Source of the DNA: Rhodoblastus sp963703385 | GTDB lineage: Bacteria > Pseudomonadota > Alphaproteobacteria > Rhizobiales > Beijerinckiaceae | DNA length: 64,000 nt | Direction: 5' to 3' | NCBI GenBank assembly: GCA_963703385.1 | Contig: OY969816.1 | Coordinates: 930,001 to 994,000 of the forward strand | Shown: one piece after another, positions 1 through 8,979 of the stretch | Position numbering within the stretch: position 1 is the stretch's first letter | Layout: each line of letters starts with the position of its first letter | The notes under the pieces: model-generated | Database searches by the model: none | The model's input: the letters and a program-made list of their open reading frames with translations, nothing else | What the model was told of the DNA's origin: nothing | Translations under genes and position numbers: made by a program

Positions 1-305
1 CAATTTGTGCGGAAGTTTGCGCGCGTCCTCAGGGAATTGCGGCGCCGCGACAAAATGGCTCCGACTTTCGCCGGAGGCGAGGCGAGCGATCCGGGCTCGG
101 AAGTCGCTGGCATAGCGACGGAAAACCGCGATTGCCGCGACTTTCAGGGCGGCGCGCCTGCGAAAAGGCCGTCGCGCGGCGCGTCCCGGCGCGGCGCGCT
201 TGGGCCTTGCGCCCCGCGCCGCCCTGCGATACGGAACCCAGAGGTTCTGACGGCGGCGCCAGGACAAACGAGAGCCAGGACAAACGAGAGCAAGGACATC
301 ACCCC
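1..305. other. Non-coding stretch upstream of nuoA
   Basis: I see no credible gene here; the open frames on both strands have no recognisable domain. Just before nuoA a 16-bp unit (CAGGACAAACGAGAGC) is present twice in tandem at about 261-292. An AAGGAC that can act as the nuoA ribosome binding site follows. The nuo promoter probably lies in this stretch or further upstream, but I could not pick a convincing -35/-10 pair. Confidence 0.5.
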
Positions 306-671
306 ATGTCGGTCCTCCTGAACGATTATCTGCCGCTGGTGATCTTCATCGCTTTGTCGGGCGTGATTTCAGGGGCGTTGCTGGTCGCGCCCTTCCTGCT
401 CGCCTTCAAGGCCCCCGACGCGGAAAAGCTGTCGGCCTATGAATGCGGCTTCAACGCCTTCGACGACGCGCGCATGAAATTCGACGTCCGGTTCTATCTG
501 GTGTCGCTGCTGTTCATCATCTTCGATCTGGAAGTGGCCTTCCTGTTTCCCTGGGCGGTGGCCTTCCGCAAGATCGGCGCCTTCGGATTCTGGTCGATGA
601 TGGTTTTCCTCGGCGTGCTGACCGTCGGCTTCGTCTATGAATGGAAGAAAGGAGCGCTGGAATGGGATTGA
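306..671 (+). CDS. nuoA: NADH-quinone oxidoreductase subunit A
   Basis: This is a 121-residue membrane subunit of complex I, located at the junction between the peripheral arm and the membrane arm. It has three hydrophobic segments at roughly residues 10-32, 62-85 and 90-112. The family signature YECGFNAFDDAR sits in the first loop and carries the conserved Cys next to the quinone cavity. I chose ATG 306 because the protein then has normal family length and AAGGAC lies just upstream. It overlaps nuoB by 10 bases, which points to translational coupling. It is the first gene of the full nuo operon. Confidence 0.96.
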   Translation: MSVLLNDYLPLVIFIALSGVISGALLVAPFLLAFKAPDAEKLSAYECGFNAFDDARMKFDVRFYLVSLLFIIFDLEVAFLFPWAVAFRKIGAFGFWSMMVFLGVLTVGFVYEWKKGALEWD

Positions 672-1261
672 CCTCGGAAAAGGGCGACACCCAGCTCCCC
701 CAAACGATTTTGGCTCCGGTCCCGCGCGGCGTGATCGATCCGCGCACCGGCAAGCCGGTCGGCGCGGACGACCCGACCTTCCTGGCGATCAACGACCAGT
801 TGGCCGACAAGGGCTTTATCGTCACCGCGACCGACGAGCTGATCACCTGGGCGCGCACCGGCTCGCTGATGTGGATGACCTTTGGTCTTGCGTGCTGCGC
901 GGTCGAAATGATGCAGGCGGCCATGCCGCGCTACGACATCGAGCGCTGGGGATTCGCCCCGCGCGCCAGCCCACGCCAGTCCGACGTGATGATCGTCGCC
1001 GGCACCCTGACCAACAAGATGGCTCCGGCCCTGCGCAAGGTCTATGACCAGATGCCCGAGCCGCGCTATGTCATCTCCATGGGCTCCTGCGCCAATGGCG
1101 GCGGCTATTACCACTATTCCTATTCGGTGGTGCGCGGTTGCGACCGCATCGTCCCGGTGGACGTCTATGTCCCTGGCTGTCCGCCTTCCGCCGAGGCCCT
1201 GCTTTACGGGATCATGCTGTTGCAACGGAAAATCCGCCGCACCGGCACCATCGAACGCTGA
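662..1261 (+). CDS. nuoB: NADH-quinone oxidoreductase subunit B
   Basis: This 199-residue peripheral-arm subunit binds the terminal iron-sulfur cluster N2, which hands electrons to quinone. The N2 ligands are visible: the tandem Cys pair in GLACCAVEMM, the Cys of MGSCANGGGYY and the Cys of YVPGCPPSAEALL. The first 35 residues form a variable leader typical of alphaproteobacterial NuoB. The start at 662 lies inside the 3' end of nuoA; an in-frame start at 641 would add only seven residues. It works with NuoD to form the quinone site. Confidence 0.96.
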   Translation: MGLTSEKGDTQLPQTILAPVPRGVIDPRTGKPVGADDPTFLAINDQLADKGFIVTATDELITWARTGSLMWMTFGLACCAVEMMQAAMPRYDIERWGFAPRASPRQSDVMIVAGTLTNKMAPALRKVYDQMPEPRYVISMGSCANGGGYYHYSYSVVRGCDRIVPVDVYVPGCPPSAEALLYGIMLLQRKIRRTGTIER

Positions 1262-1297
1262 TTTTCGCGCCGGCGCCGCCGGCAAAGAGGCTGGACC

Positions 1298-1939
1298 ATG
1301 GCCAATGATCAGAACGCCGCCGCAACCGACCATTCCGCGGTCCTGCGGGGAAAATTGCGGGCTGTGTCGGAAAAGATTTCGGCCGGCTTGAGCGCCGCCG
1401 TCCTCTCGTCCGAAATCGCCTTCGACGAGCTGACCGTCGTTTTCGACGCGGCGAAATGGGTCGAGTCCATGACCTTCCTGCGCGACAATGGCTTCATCTG
1501 TTTCATCGACCTGACCGCGGTCGATTGGCCGGCGCGCGAAAAGCGCTTCGACGTGGTCGCGCATCTGCTGGATCCCAAGGCCAATCTGCGCATCCGCGTC
1601 AAATGCATGACGGACGAGGCGACGCCGGTCGAGAGCTGCGTCGGCGTGTGGCCGGCGGTCAACTGGTTCGAGCGCGAAGCCTATGACATGTACGGCGTGC
1701 TCTTCGCCAATCATCCCGACCTGCGCCGGATGCTGACGGACTATGGTTTCGATGGCCATCCCCTGCGCAAGGACTTCCCGATGACGGGCTATGTCGAGGT
1801 GCGCTACGACGACGCCCAGAAACGCGTGGTCTACGAGCCGACGCGGCTCACGCAGGAGTTCCGGTCGTTCGATTTCCTTTCGCCCTGGGAAGCCCCGCCT
1901 CATGAGCTTCCGGGTGACGAAAAGGCGACCAGGGGCTAA
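1298..1939 (+). CDS. nuoC: NADH-quinone oxidoreductase subunit C
   Basis: This is the 213-residue 30-kDa subunit of the complex I peripheral arm. It carries no cofactor and packs against NuoD. The family signature is visible near residues 125-150: FEREAYDMYGVLFANHP followed by LRRML and DYGFDGHPLRKDFP. It is a separate gene rather than the fused NuoCD of enterobacteria, as is normal in alphaproteobacteria. The gap to nuoB is 36 bases and to nuoD about 40 bases, consistent with one operon. Confidence 0.95.
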   Translation: MANDQNAAATDHSAVLRGKLRAVSEKISAGLSAAVLSSEIAFDELTVVFDAAKWVESMTFLRDNGFICFIDLTAVDWPAREKRFDVVAHLLDPKANLRIRVKCMTDEATPVESCVGVWPAVNWFEREAYDMYGVLFANHPDLRRMLTDYGFDGHPLRKDFPMTGYVEVRYDDAQKRVVYEPTRLTQEFRSFDFLSPWEAPPHELPGDEKATRG

Positions 1940-1980
1940 AGCGGGCGGCGAGGCGAACAAAGCGGCGAAGCGAAAATCCG

Positions 1981-3186
1981 ATGGGCGAGCAGAAAATGTC
2001 CGAACAGAAACCGCGCAGTTTCTCGATCAATTTTGGCCCGCAGCATCCTGCGGCGCACGGGGTTTTGCGACTGGTCCTGGAGCTTGACGGCGAAGTGGTG
2101 GAGCGCGTCGACCCGCATATCGGCCTGCTGCATCGCGGTACGGAAAAGCTGATGGAATCCCGGCCCTATATGCAGAACACGCCCTATTTCGATCGGCTCG
2201 ACTATTGCGCGCCGATGAATCAGGAACACGCCTTCTGCCTCGCCATCGAAAAGATGCTCGGCGTCGAGGTTCCCCGCCGCGCCCAGCTCATCCGCGTGCT
2301 TTATTGCGAAATCGGCCGCCTCCTCTCGCATATCCTGAACGTCACCACCCAGGCGATGGACGTCGGCGCGCTCACCCCGCCGGTCTGGGGTTTTGAGGAA
2401 CGCGAAAAGCTGATGGTGTTCTATGAGCGCGCCTCGGGCGCGCGGATGCACGCCAATTATTTCCGTCCCGGCGGCGTCGCCAAGGACCTGCCGCCCAAGC
2501 TGATCGAGGACATCGGCGCCTGGCTCGATCCGTTCATCACGCTCTGCGACGATCTCGAAGAGCTTTTCGTCGAAAACCGTATTTTCAAGCAGCGCAATGT
2601 CGATATCGGCGTGGTGTCGCTGGAGGAATGCTGGAAATGGGGCTTTTCCGGCCCGGTCCTGCGCGGCTCCGGCGCGGCCTGGGACCTGCGCCGCGCCCAG
2701 CCCTATGAATGCTACGAGGAAATGGAATTCGACATTCCAGTCGGCAAGCATGGCGATTGCTATGACCGGCAGGTGGTGCGGCTGGAAGAAATGCGCCAGT
2801 CGGTGCGGATCATGCGGCAATGCGTGAACAAGCTGTTCGAGCGCGCCAATGAAGGCCCGGTTCTGGCGCCGAATCAAAAAATCACGCCGCCGCGCCGGGA
2901 CGAGATGAAGCGCTCGATGGAAGCGCTCATCCATCATTTCAAATTGTTCACCGAAGGCTTCCGCACGCCGGAAGGCGAGGTCTATGTGGCGGTCGAGGCG
3001 CCCAAGGGCGAATTCGGCGTCTATCTGGTCTCGGACGGCACGGACAAGCCCTATAAATGCAAGATCCGCGCGCCGGGCTTCGCCCATCTCCAGGCCATGG
3101 ACATGCTGAGTCGCGGCCATATGCTGGCCGACGTCTCCGCCATTCTCGGCGCGCAGGACATCGTGTTCGGGGAGGTGGATCGGTGA
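1981..3186 (+). CDS. nuoD: NADH-quinone oxidoreductase subunit D
   Basis: This 49-kDa subunit (401 residues from ATG 1981) forms the quinone-reducing site together with NuoB. It is related to the large subunit of NiFe hydrogenases. Visible family motifs are INFGPQHPAAHGVLRLV at the N terminus, HIGLLHRGTEKL, and GKHGDCYDR around residue 260. The C terminus ends in the conserved DIVFGEVDR. A second in-frame ATG at 1996 would give MSEQKPRSF and is an equally possible start; neither has a strong ribosome site. Its TGA stop overlaps the GTG start of the next small gene. Confidence 0.95.
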   Translation: MGEQKMSEQKPRSFSINFGPQHPAAHGVLRLVLELDGEVVERVDPHIGLLHRGTEKLMESRPYMQNTPYFDRLDYCAPMNQEHAFCLAIEKMLGVEVPRRAQLIRVLYCEIGRLLSHILNVTTQAMDVGALTPPVWGFEEREKLMVFYERASGARMHANYFRPGGVAKDLPPKLIEDIGAWLDPFITLCDDLEELFVENRIFKQRNVDIGVVSLEECWKWGFSGPVLRGSGAAWDLRRAQPYECYEEMEFDIPVGKHGDCYDRQVVRLEEMRQSVRIMRQCVNKLFERANEGPVLAPNQKITPPRRDEMKRSMEALIHHFKLFTEGFRTPEGEVYVAVEAPKGEFGVYLVSDGTDKPYKCKIRAPGFAHLQAMDMLSRGHMLADVSAILGAQDIVFGEVDR

Positions 3187-3395
3187 CGGTCGGCGAATCC
3201 CTGCGCAAGAACGCGCAATTCCTCCTGATCGGCTTTGGTTCGGCGATCGTCGTCCTGGTCATCATGCGCTGGTCGGATGGGGCGCCCTTGTTCCAGCCGC
3301 AATCCGATTTGGGCATCGTCATCGGCGCCGCTCTGGTCGCCGGTTTCATGGTCTATCGCGATGTGCGCGGAACCAACGGAAAGCAGTCATCATGA
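3183..3395 (+). CDS. Small two-helix membrane protein inside the nuo operon
   Basis: This 70-residue protein starts at GTG 3183, overlapping the nuoD stop codon by four bases, and its own stop overlaps the nuoE ATG (ATGA). It is therefore almost certainly co-translated with its neighbours. Two hydrophobic segments are visible, about residues 10-28 (AQFLLIGFGSAIVVLVIM) and 41-58 (LGIVIGAALVAGFMVY). It matches none of the 14 core subunits. An accessory or assembly role for complex I is inferred only from position. I do not recognise a named family. Confidence 0.7.
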   Translation: MTVGESLRKNAQFLLIGFGSAIVVLVIMRWSDGAPLFQPQSDLGIVIGAALVAGFMVYRDVRGTNGKQSS

Positions 3396-4135
3396 GCACG
3401 CGCCGTCTCGCCGAGAAACAGCCCGACAGCTTCGAGTTCACGCCGGAGAATCGCGCCTGGCTCGACGCCCAGATCGCGAAATACCCGCCCGGGCGCCAGC
3501 AGTCGGCGGTGATCCCGGCGCTGTGGCGGGCGCAGAAGCAGAATGATTATTGGTTGCCGCAGAAGGCGATCGAAAAAGTCGCCGACATTCTCGACATGCC
3601 CTATATCCGCGCGCTCGAAGTCGCGACCTTCTACACCATGTTCAACCTGGAGCCGGTCGGGAAATATTTCGTCCAGCTCTGCGGCACCACGCCCTGCATG
3701 TTGCGCGGCGCCGACGAACTGATCCGCATCTGCCACGAGCGCATCGGGCCGCAGCGCAAGGTGACGGCGGACGGCATGTTCTCCTGGGCGGAGGTCGAAT
3801 GCCTGGGCGCCTGCTGCAACGCGCCGATGGTCCAGATCAACGACGATTATTATGAAGACCTCGACGCCGCGAGTTTTTCGAAACTGGTCGACGATCTCGC
3901 GGCCGGCCGTCCGACGCATATCGGGCCGCAGAACGGGCGTCTGCGCTCGGAGCCGCTCGGCGGCCTGACCTCGCTGATCGAATTCTACGGCGCCGACGGC
4001 AAGAGCGGCCCGCTCGGCGATCCGCAGGCCGGACACGAGCCGGCCCAGGGCGCGCGTTCGGAACCCCCTCCAGCCGAAACCGCCAAGTCCAAACCGGCTA
4101 AACCCCGCCGGACCAAAGCCCAGTCGGAAAGTTGA
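3392..4135 (+). CDS. nuoE: NADH-quinone oxidoreductase subunit E
   Basis: This 24-kDa subunit of the NADH dehydrogenase module binds the [2Fe-2S] cluster N1a. The four Cys ligands are visible in the pattern CGTTPC and, further on, CLGACCNAP. The thioredoxin-like core ends near residue 190. A low-complexity tail rich in Pro, Ala, Lys and Ser follows (about residues 205-247), which makes the protein longer (247 residues) than the roughly 165-residue enterobacterial version. Such tails are common in alphaproteobacterial NuoE. It overlaps the upstream small gene by four bases and is followed 10 bases later by nuoF. Confidence 0.95.
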   Translation: MSTRRLAEKQPDSFEFTPENRAWLDAQIAKYPPGRQQSAVIPALWRAQKQNDYWLPQKAIEKVADILDMPYIRALEVATFYTMFNLEPVGKYFVQLCGTTPCMLRGADELIRICHERIGPQRKVTADGMFSWAEVECLGACCNAPMVQINDDYYEDLDAASFSKLVDDLAAGRPTHIGPQNGRLRSEPLGGLTSLIEFYGADGKSGPLGDPQAGHEPAQGARSEPPPAETAKSKPAKPRRTKAQSES

Positions 4136-4145
4136 GGAGACGCGG

Positions 4146-5447
4146 ATGCTTCAGGACAAGGACCGCATCTTCCAGAACCTCTACGGCTATGGCGACTGGG
4201 GCCTGGAGGGCGCGAAAAAGCGCGGCGCCTGGGATGGCGCCAAGGGCCTGCTGGAAAAGGGCCGGGAGTGGATCATCAACGAGATGAAGGCCTCGGGCCT
4301 GCGCGGGCGCGGCGGCGCCGGCTTCCCGACCGGCCTGAAATGGTCCTTCATGCCCAAGCCCGACCCGGCGCGGACCGCCTATCTGGTGGTCAACGCCGAC
4401 GAATCCGAGCCCGGCACCTGCAAGGACCGCGAAATCCTGCGCAACGACCCGCATCTGCTGGTCGAGGGCTGCCTGGTCGCCGGTTTCGCCATGGGCGCTT
4501 GCGCCGCCTATATCTATGTGCGCGGCGAATTCATCTGGGAGCGCGAGCGCCTGCAGGCGGCGGTCGATCAGGCCTATGCCGCCAATCTGATCGGCAGGAA
4601 CAACATTCACGACTATCCCTTCGAGGTCATCGTCCACCACGGCGCCGGCGCCTATATCTGCGGCGAGGAAACGGCGCTGCTCGAATCGCTCGAAGGCAAG
4701 AAGGGCATGCCGCGGCTTAAACCCCCGTTCCCGGCCAATATGGGCCTCTATGGCTGCCCGACCACCGTCAACAATGTCGAGTCGATCGCCGTCGCCCCGA
4801 CCATTCTACGCCGCGGCGCCGCGTGGTTTGCCGGCTTCGGAGCGAAAAACAACGCCGGAACAAAGTTGTTCTCGATCTCGGGCCATGTGAACACGCCGTG
4901 CAATGTGGAAGAGGCGATGTCGATCCCGTTCCGCGAACTGATCGAAAAGCACGCCGGCGGCGTTCGCGGCGGCTGGGACAACCTGCTGGCGGTCATTCCC
5001 GGCGGCTCCTCGGTGCGATGCGTGCCGGCGGAGCAGATCATCGACTGCCCGATGGATTTCGACAGCCTTTCCAAGCTGCAATCGGGCCTCGGCACGGCGG
5101 CGGTCATCGTGATGGACAAGTCCACCGATATCATCCGCGCCATCGCCCGCCTGTCGTATTTCTACAAGCACGAGAGCTGCGGCCAGTGCACGCCCTGCCG
5201 CGAAGGCACGGGCTGGATGTACCGGGTGATGGAGCGCATGGTCGAAGGCCGCGCCCAGAAAAAGGAAATCGACATGCTGTTCGACGTGTCGAAGCAGATC
5301 GAAGGCCATACGATCTGCGCGCTCGGCGACGCGGCGGCCTGGCCGATCCAGGGCCTGATCAATCATTTCCGCCCGGTGATCGAGGCGCGGATCGATTCTT
5401 ATACGGCGCGCGCCGACAAGGATGCGGTCAAGGTGGCGGCAGAGTAA
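4146..5447 (+). CDS. nuoF: NADH-quinone oxidoreductase subunit F
   Basis: This is the 51-kDa catalytic subunit (433 residues) that binds NADH, FMN and the [4Fe-4S] cluster N3. The glycine-rich nucleotide-binding stretch GLRGRGGAGFPTGLKW lies near residues 53-68. The FMN site signature ICGEETALLESLEG lies near residue 175. The cluster ligands are the three Cys of ESCGQCTPCREG plus the Cys of HTICALGD. The length is normal. It is followed by an unusual 131-bp tandem repeat before nuoG, although nuoG must belong to the same transcription unit or one restarted within the repeat. Confidence 0.96.
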   Translation: MLQDKDRIFQNLYGYGDWGLEGAKKRGAWDGAKGLLEKGREWIINEMKASGLRGRGGAGFPTGLKWSFMPKPDPARTAYLVVNADESEPGTCKDREILRNDPHLLVEGCLVAGFAMGACAAYIYVRGEFIWERERLQAAVDQAYAANLIGRNNIHDYPFEVIVHHGAGAYICGEETALLESLEGKKGMPRLKPPFPANMGLYGCPTTVNNVESIAVAPTILRRGAAWFAGFGAKNNAGTKLFSISGHVNTPCNVEEAMSIPFRELIEKHAGGVRGGWDNLLAVIPGGSSVRCVPAEQIIDCPMDFDSLSKLQSGLGTAAVIVMDKSTDIIRAIARLSYFYKHESCGQCTPCREGTGWMYRVMERMVEGRAQKKEIDMLFDVSKQIEGHTICALGDAAAWPIQGLINHFRPVIEARIDSYTARADKDAVKVAAE

Positions 5448-5455
5448 GGTTTTGG

Positions 5456-5840
5456 GCCTCGACCGCCCCGCGGGCGAGGCAGAAGGATGAAATCCGCATC
5501 GGCGCAGCCGATGCCAGGAACGAACGTGACGAAAAGCCCGTCGAAAGACGGGCGTCTAGCGACGCCCTTTGGCTGATGCGAGGGGCGCCTCGACCGCCCC
5601 GCGGGCGAGGCAGAAGGATGAAATCCGCATCGGCGCAGCCGATGCCAGGAACGAACGTGACGAAAAGCCCGTCGAAAGACGGGCGTCTAACGACGCCCTT
5701 TGGCTGATGCGAGGGGCGCCTCGACCGCCCCGCGGGCGAGGCAGAAGGATGAAATCCGCATCGGCGCAGCCGATGCCAGGAACGAACGTGACGCCGAGCT
5801 GATGCGAGGGGCGCCTCGACCGCCCCGCGGGCGAGGCAAA
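5456..5840. repeat. 131-bp tandem repeat between nuoF and nuoG
   Basis: Two nearly identical 131-bp units start at 5456 and 5587; one internal base differs (TCTAGCG against TCTAACG). A third unit from 5718 is shortened to 95 bp by an internal deletion, and a 28-bp piece of a fourth runs up to the nuoG ribosome site. Each full unit contains several perfect hairpins: GCATCGGC/GCCGATGC; GCCCGTC-GAAA-GACGGGC; and an alternative GGGCGTC-TAGC-GACGCCC that competes with the previous one. No coding function is supported; frames running through it are by-products of the repeat. Confidence 0.9.
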
Positions 5841-5852
5841 AGGGAAAGAGTG

Positions 5853-7946
5853 ATGACCAAGATTAGCGTCGATGGCGTCGAGCTGGATGTCCCGCCGGAC
5901 TTTACCCTGCTCCAGGCCTGCGAGGCGGCGGGCAAGGAAATCCCGCGCTTCTGCTATCACGAACGCCTGTCGATCGCCGGCAATTGCCGCATGTGCCTGG
6001 TCGAGGTGAAGGGCGGCCCGCCCAAGCCCATGGCCTCCTGCGCCAATACGGTGCGCGACCTGCGTCCGGGTCCCAATGGCGAGCCGCCGGTGGTGCTGAC
6101 CAATTCGCCGATGGTGAAAAAGGCCCGCGAAGGGGTGATGGAGTTCCTGCTCATCAACCATCCGCTCGATTGCCCGATCTGCGACCAGGGCGGCGAATGC
6201 GACCTTCAGGACCAGGCGCTGACCTATGGCCGCGACCGTTCGCGCTATACGGAAAACAAGCACGCGGTCGAGAACAAATATATCGGCCCGCTGGTCAAGA
6301 CCGAAATGACGCGCTGCATCCATTGCACGCGCTGCGTCCGCTTCACCGCCGAAATCTGCGGCACCTCCGACATGGGCATGATCGGGCGCGGCGAGGATTC
6401 CGAGATCACCACCTATCTCCAGCAGGCGATGACCTCCGAATTGCAGGGCAATGTCGCCGATCTCTGCCCGGTCGGCGCGCTCTTGCCCAAGCCGCAGAAT
6501 TTCCGCGCCCGTCCCTGGGAATATAACAAGACGCCGGGCGTCGACGTGATGGACGCCCTCGGTTCGGCCATCCGCATCGACACGCGCGGCCGCGAGGTCA
6601 TGCGCATCCTGCCGCGGGTCAATGAGGCGGTGAACGAGGAGTGGATTTCCGACAAGACCCGCCAGATCGTGGACGGGCTGAAGACCCAGCGCCTCGACCG
6701 GCCTTTTGTGCGCGAGAACGGCAAGCTGCGCCCGGCGAGCTGGCCCCAGGCCTTTGCTGCGATCGCGGCCAAGGTTCAGGCGACGCCGGCGAACAGGATC
6801 GGTTTTATTGGCGGCGATCTGTGCTCGGTCGAGGACCTCTACGCCGCCAAATCGCTCGCCGAATCGCTCGGGACCAAGAATATCGACGCGCGCCAGGACG
6901 GGGCGAGGCTCGATCCGGCGCTCGGCCGCGCCAGCTATATTTTCAACCCCACCGTCGAAGGCATCGACCGCGCCGACGCTCTGCTGATCGTCGGCTCCAA
7001 TCCGCGCTGGGAATCGCCGGTGCTCAACGCCCGCATCCGCCGGCGCTGGCGCCAAGGCGGTTTTCACAACTCCAATTTCCCGGTCGCGCTGATCGGCGAG
7101 CCCTTCGACCTGACCTATTCTTACGACTATCTCGGCGCCGGGCCGGAACTTCTGGCCAAGATCGCCAAGGGCGAAGGTTTTGGCGAAATTCTCGCCAAGG
7201 CCGAGCGCCCGATGATCCTGGTCGGGCAGGGGGCTCTGGCGCGCGAGGACGGCGCGGCGATTCTCGCGCTCGCCGCCAAGCTCGGCGCGCCCAGGAAGAA
7301 TGAAGAAGCCGGCGACTGGACCGGCCTCGCCGTTCTGCATACGGCGGCTTCGCGGGTCGGCGCGCTCGACATCGGCTTCGTTCCCGGCGCGGGCGGGCTC
7401 GACGCCCAAAGAATTGCGAAAGCCGGCGCGCAGGACGTGGTCTTCCTCGTCGGCGCCGACGAGATCGCGGTCGAGCCGGGCGCCTTCGTCGTCTATATCG
7501 GCTCGCATGGCGACCGCGGCGCCCATCGCGCCGACGTCATCCTGCCGGGCGCGGCCTATACCGAGAAATCCGGCACTTATGTGAATACCGAAGGCAGGGT
7601 CCAGATGTCCGACCGCGCCGCCTTTCCGCCCGGCGACGCCCGCGAGGACTGGGCGATTTTCCGCGCGCTCTCGGCCGCGCTTGGAAAACCGCTGCCCTTC
7701 GATTCGCTGAGCCAGCTGCGCGCCAGGCTCTATGCGGCTTGTCCGTGGCTCGGCCATATCGACGCCATTCCCGCGACCGATCCCGCGCCGCTCGCCTCGC
7801 TGCCCGGCGGCGAAGTCGGGCAGGGGGCTGTGGTCTCCGCGATTTCGGATTTCTACCTGACCAACCCGATCGCCCGCGCCTCGCGCGTGATGGGCGAATG
7901 CTCGGCCCTCGCCAAGGCGCGGCGGACCGCGCAAGCGGCGGAATGA
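5853..7946 (+). CDS. nuoG: NADH-quinone oxidoreductase subunit G
   Basis: This 75-kDa subunit (697 residues) carries several iron-sulfur clusters of the electron path. Cys ligands for the [2Fe-2S] cluster are in CYHERLSIAGNCRMCLVEV. CPICDQGGECDLQDQ and CIHCTRCVRF hold the ligands of the [4Fe-4S] clusters, followed by CGTSDMGMIGRG. The rest is a molybdopterin-oxidoreductase-like domain without evident cofactor. I placed the start at 5853 (MTKISVDGVEL) because GGGAAAGAG precedes it. The longer frame upstream is created by the tandem repeat. NuoH follows 13 bases later. Confidence 0.96.
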   Translation: MTKISVDGVELDVPPDFTLLQACEAAGKEIPRFCYHERLSIAGNCRMCLVEVKGGPPKPMASCANTVRDLRPGPNGEPPVVLTNSPMVKKAREGVMEFLLINHPLDCPICDQGGECDLQDQALTYGRDRSRYTENKHAVENKYIGPLVKTEMTRCIHCTRCVRFTAEICGTSDMGMIGRGEDSEITTYLQQAMTSELQGNVADLCPVGALLPKPQNFRARPWEYNKTPGVDVMDALGSAIRIDTRGREVMRILPRVNEAVNEEWISDKTRQIVDGLKTQRLDRPFVRENGKLRPASWPQAFAAIAAKVQATPANRIGFIGGDLCSVEDLYAAKSLAESLGTKNIDARQDGARLDPALGRASYIFNPTVEGIDRADALLIVGSNPRWESPVLNARIRRRWRQGGFHNSNFPVALIGEPFDLTYSYDYLGAGPELLAKIAKGEGFGEILAKAERPMILVGQGALAREDGAAILALAAKLGAPRKNEEAGDWTGLAVLHTAASRVGALDIGFVPGAGGLDAQRIAKAGAQDVVFLVGADEIAVEPGAFVVYIGSHGDRGAHRADVILPGAAYTEKSGTYVNTEGRVQMSDRAAFPPGDAREDWAIFRALSAALGKPLPFDSLSQLRARLYAACPWLGHIDAIPATDPAPLASLPGGEVGQGAVVSAISDFYLTNPIARASRVMGECSALAKARRTAQAAE

Positions 7947-7959
7947 GGAGAAGAGAAAG

Positions 7960-8970
7960 ATGGACCTCCTGATCTCCCTCCTCCTGATCGTGGTGAAAAG
8001 CCTGGCGCTGCTCGTCGTCGGCCTGGTTCTGGTCGCCTATTACATCCTGCTCGACCGCAAAGTCTGGGCGGCGGTGCAGTTGCGGCGCGGCCCCAATGTC
8101 GTCGGACCCTGGGGCGTGCTGCAAAGTTTTGCGGACATGTTCAAGTTCCTGTTCAAGGAGCCGATCATTCCGGACGGCGCCAACAAGGGCGTCTTTTTGA
8201 TGGCGCCCCTGGTCACGGCGACTTTGGCGTTGGCCGCCTGGGCGGTGATCCCGGTCAATAACGGTTGGGCGGTGGCCAATCTCAACGTCGGCATTCTCTA
8301 TATTTTCGCCATTTCGTCGCTCGGCGTTTACGGCATCATCATGGGCGGCTGGGCGTCGAACTCGAAATATCCCTTCCTCGCCGCCCTGCGCTCCGCGGCG
8401 CAAATGGTGTCCTACGAAGTCTCGATCGGCTTCGTCATCATCACCGTCCTGCTCTGCGCCGGCTCGCTGAACCTCAACGACATCGTCCATGCCCAGGACA
8501 CCAGATGGGGCTTTTTAGGCTGGTACTGGCTGCCCTTGTTTCCGATGTTCGTGATCTTCTTCGTTTCGGCCTTGGCCGAGACCAACCGCCCGCCCTTCGA
8601 CCTCGTGGAGGCGGAATCGGAACTGGTCGCCGGCTTCATGGTCGAATATTCGGCGAGCCAATATCTGCTGTTCATGCTCGGAGAATATGTCGCCATCGTC
8701 ACCATGTGCGCCCTGATGACGGTGCTGTTCTTCGGCGGCTGGCTGCCGCCGGTGAATGTCGCGCCTTTCACCTGGATCCCGGGCGTGATCTGGTTCGTGC
8801 TCAAGGTGACCTGGTTCTTCTTCCTGTTCGCCATGGTGAAAGCCTTCGTCCCGCGCTATCGCTACGATCAGCTGATGCGTCTCGGCTGGAAGGTCTTTTT
8901 GCCGATTTCGCTGGTCGCCGTGGTCGTCGTGGCCGGCGTCCTGGAACTTTTCGGCAAAGTCGCCCAGTGA
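7960..8970 (+). CDS. nuoH: NADH-quinone oxidoreductase subunit H
   Basis: This 336-residue membrane subunit lies at the base of the membrane arm and forms part of the quinone channel. It has about eight hydrophobic helices. Conserved loops are visible: LDRKVWAAVQLRRGPNVVG near residue 28, the acidic loop ETNRPPFDLVEAESELVAG near residue 207, and the EYSASQY stretch after it. Length and ends are normal for the family. It sits between nuoG and nuoI with spacings of 13 and 9 bases. Confidence 0.96.
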   Translation: MDLLISLLLIVVKSLALLVVGLVLVAYYILLDRKVWAAVQLRRGPNVVGPWGVLQSFADMFKFLFKEPIIPDGANKGVFLMAPLVTATLALAAWAVIPVNNGWAVANLNVGILYIFAISSLGVYGIIMGGWASNSKYPFLAALRSAAQMVSYEVSIGFVIITVLLCAGSLNLNDIVHAQDTRWGFLGWYWLPLFPMFVIFFVSALAETNRPPFDLVEAESELVAGFMVEYSASQYLLFMLGEYVAIVTMCALMTVLFFGGWLPPVNVAPFTWIPGVIWFVLKVTWFFFLFAMVKAFVPRYRYDQLMRLGWKVFLPISLVAVVVVAGVLELFGKVAQ

Positions 8971-8979
8971 GGATATGAA

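Noticed and set aside
5569..5852. In-frame extension of nuoG through the tandem repeat, and short frames encoded by the repeat units.
   Set aside because: The NuoG family starts at MTKISVDG-like sequence, which has its own ribosome site; the upstream codons are repeat-derived.
5447..5853. CRISPR-like array because of the regular repeats.
   Set aside because: The units are contiguous 131-bp copies with no unique spacers, and no cas genes are present in the window.
5556..7934. Long minus-strand frame opposite nuoG reaching into the tandem repeat.
   Set aside because: It is antisense to a certain gene, without domains; its end only repeats the 131-bp unit.
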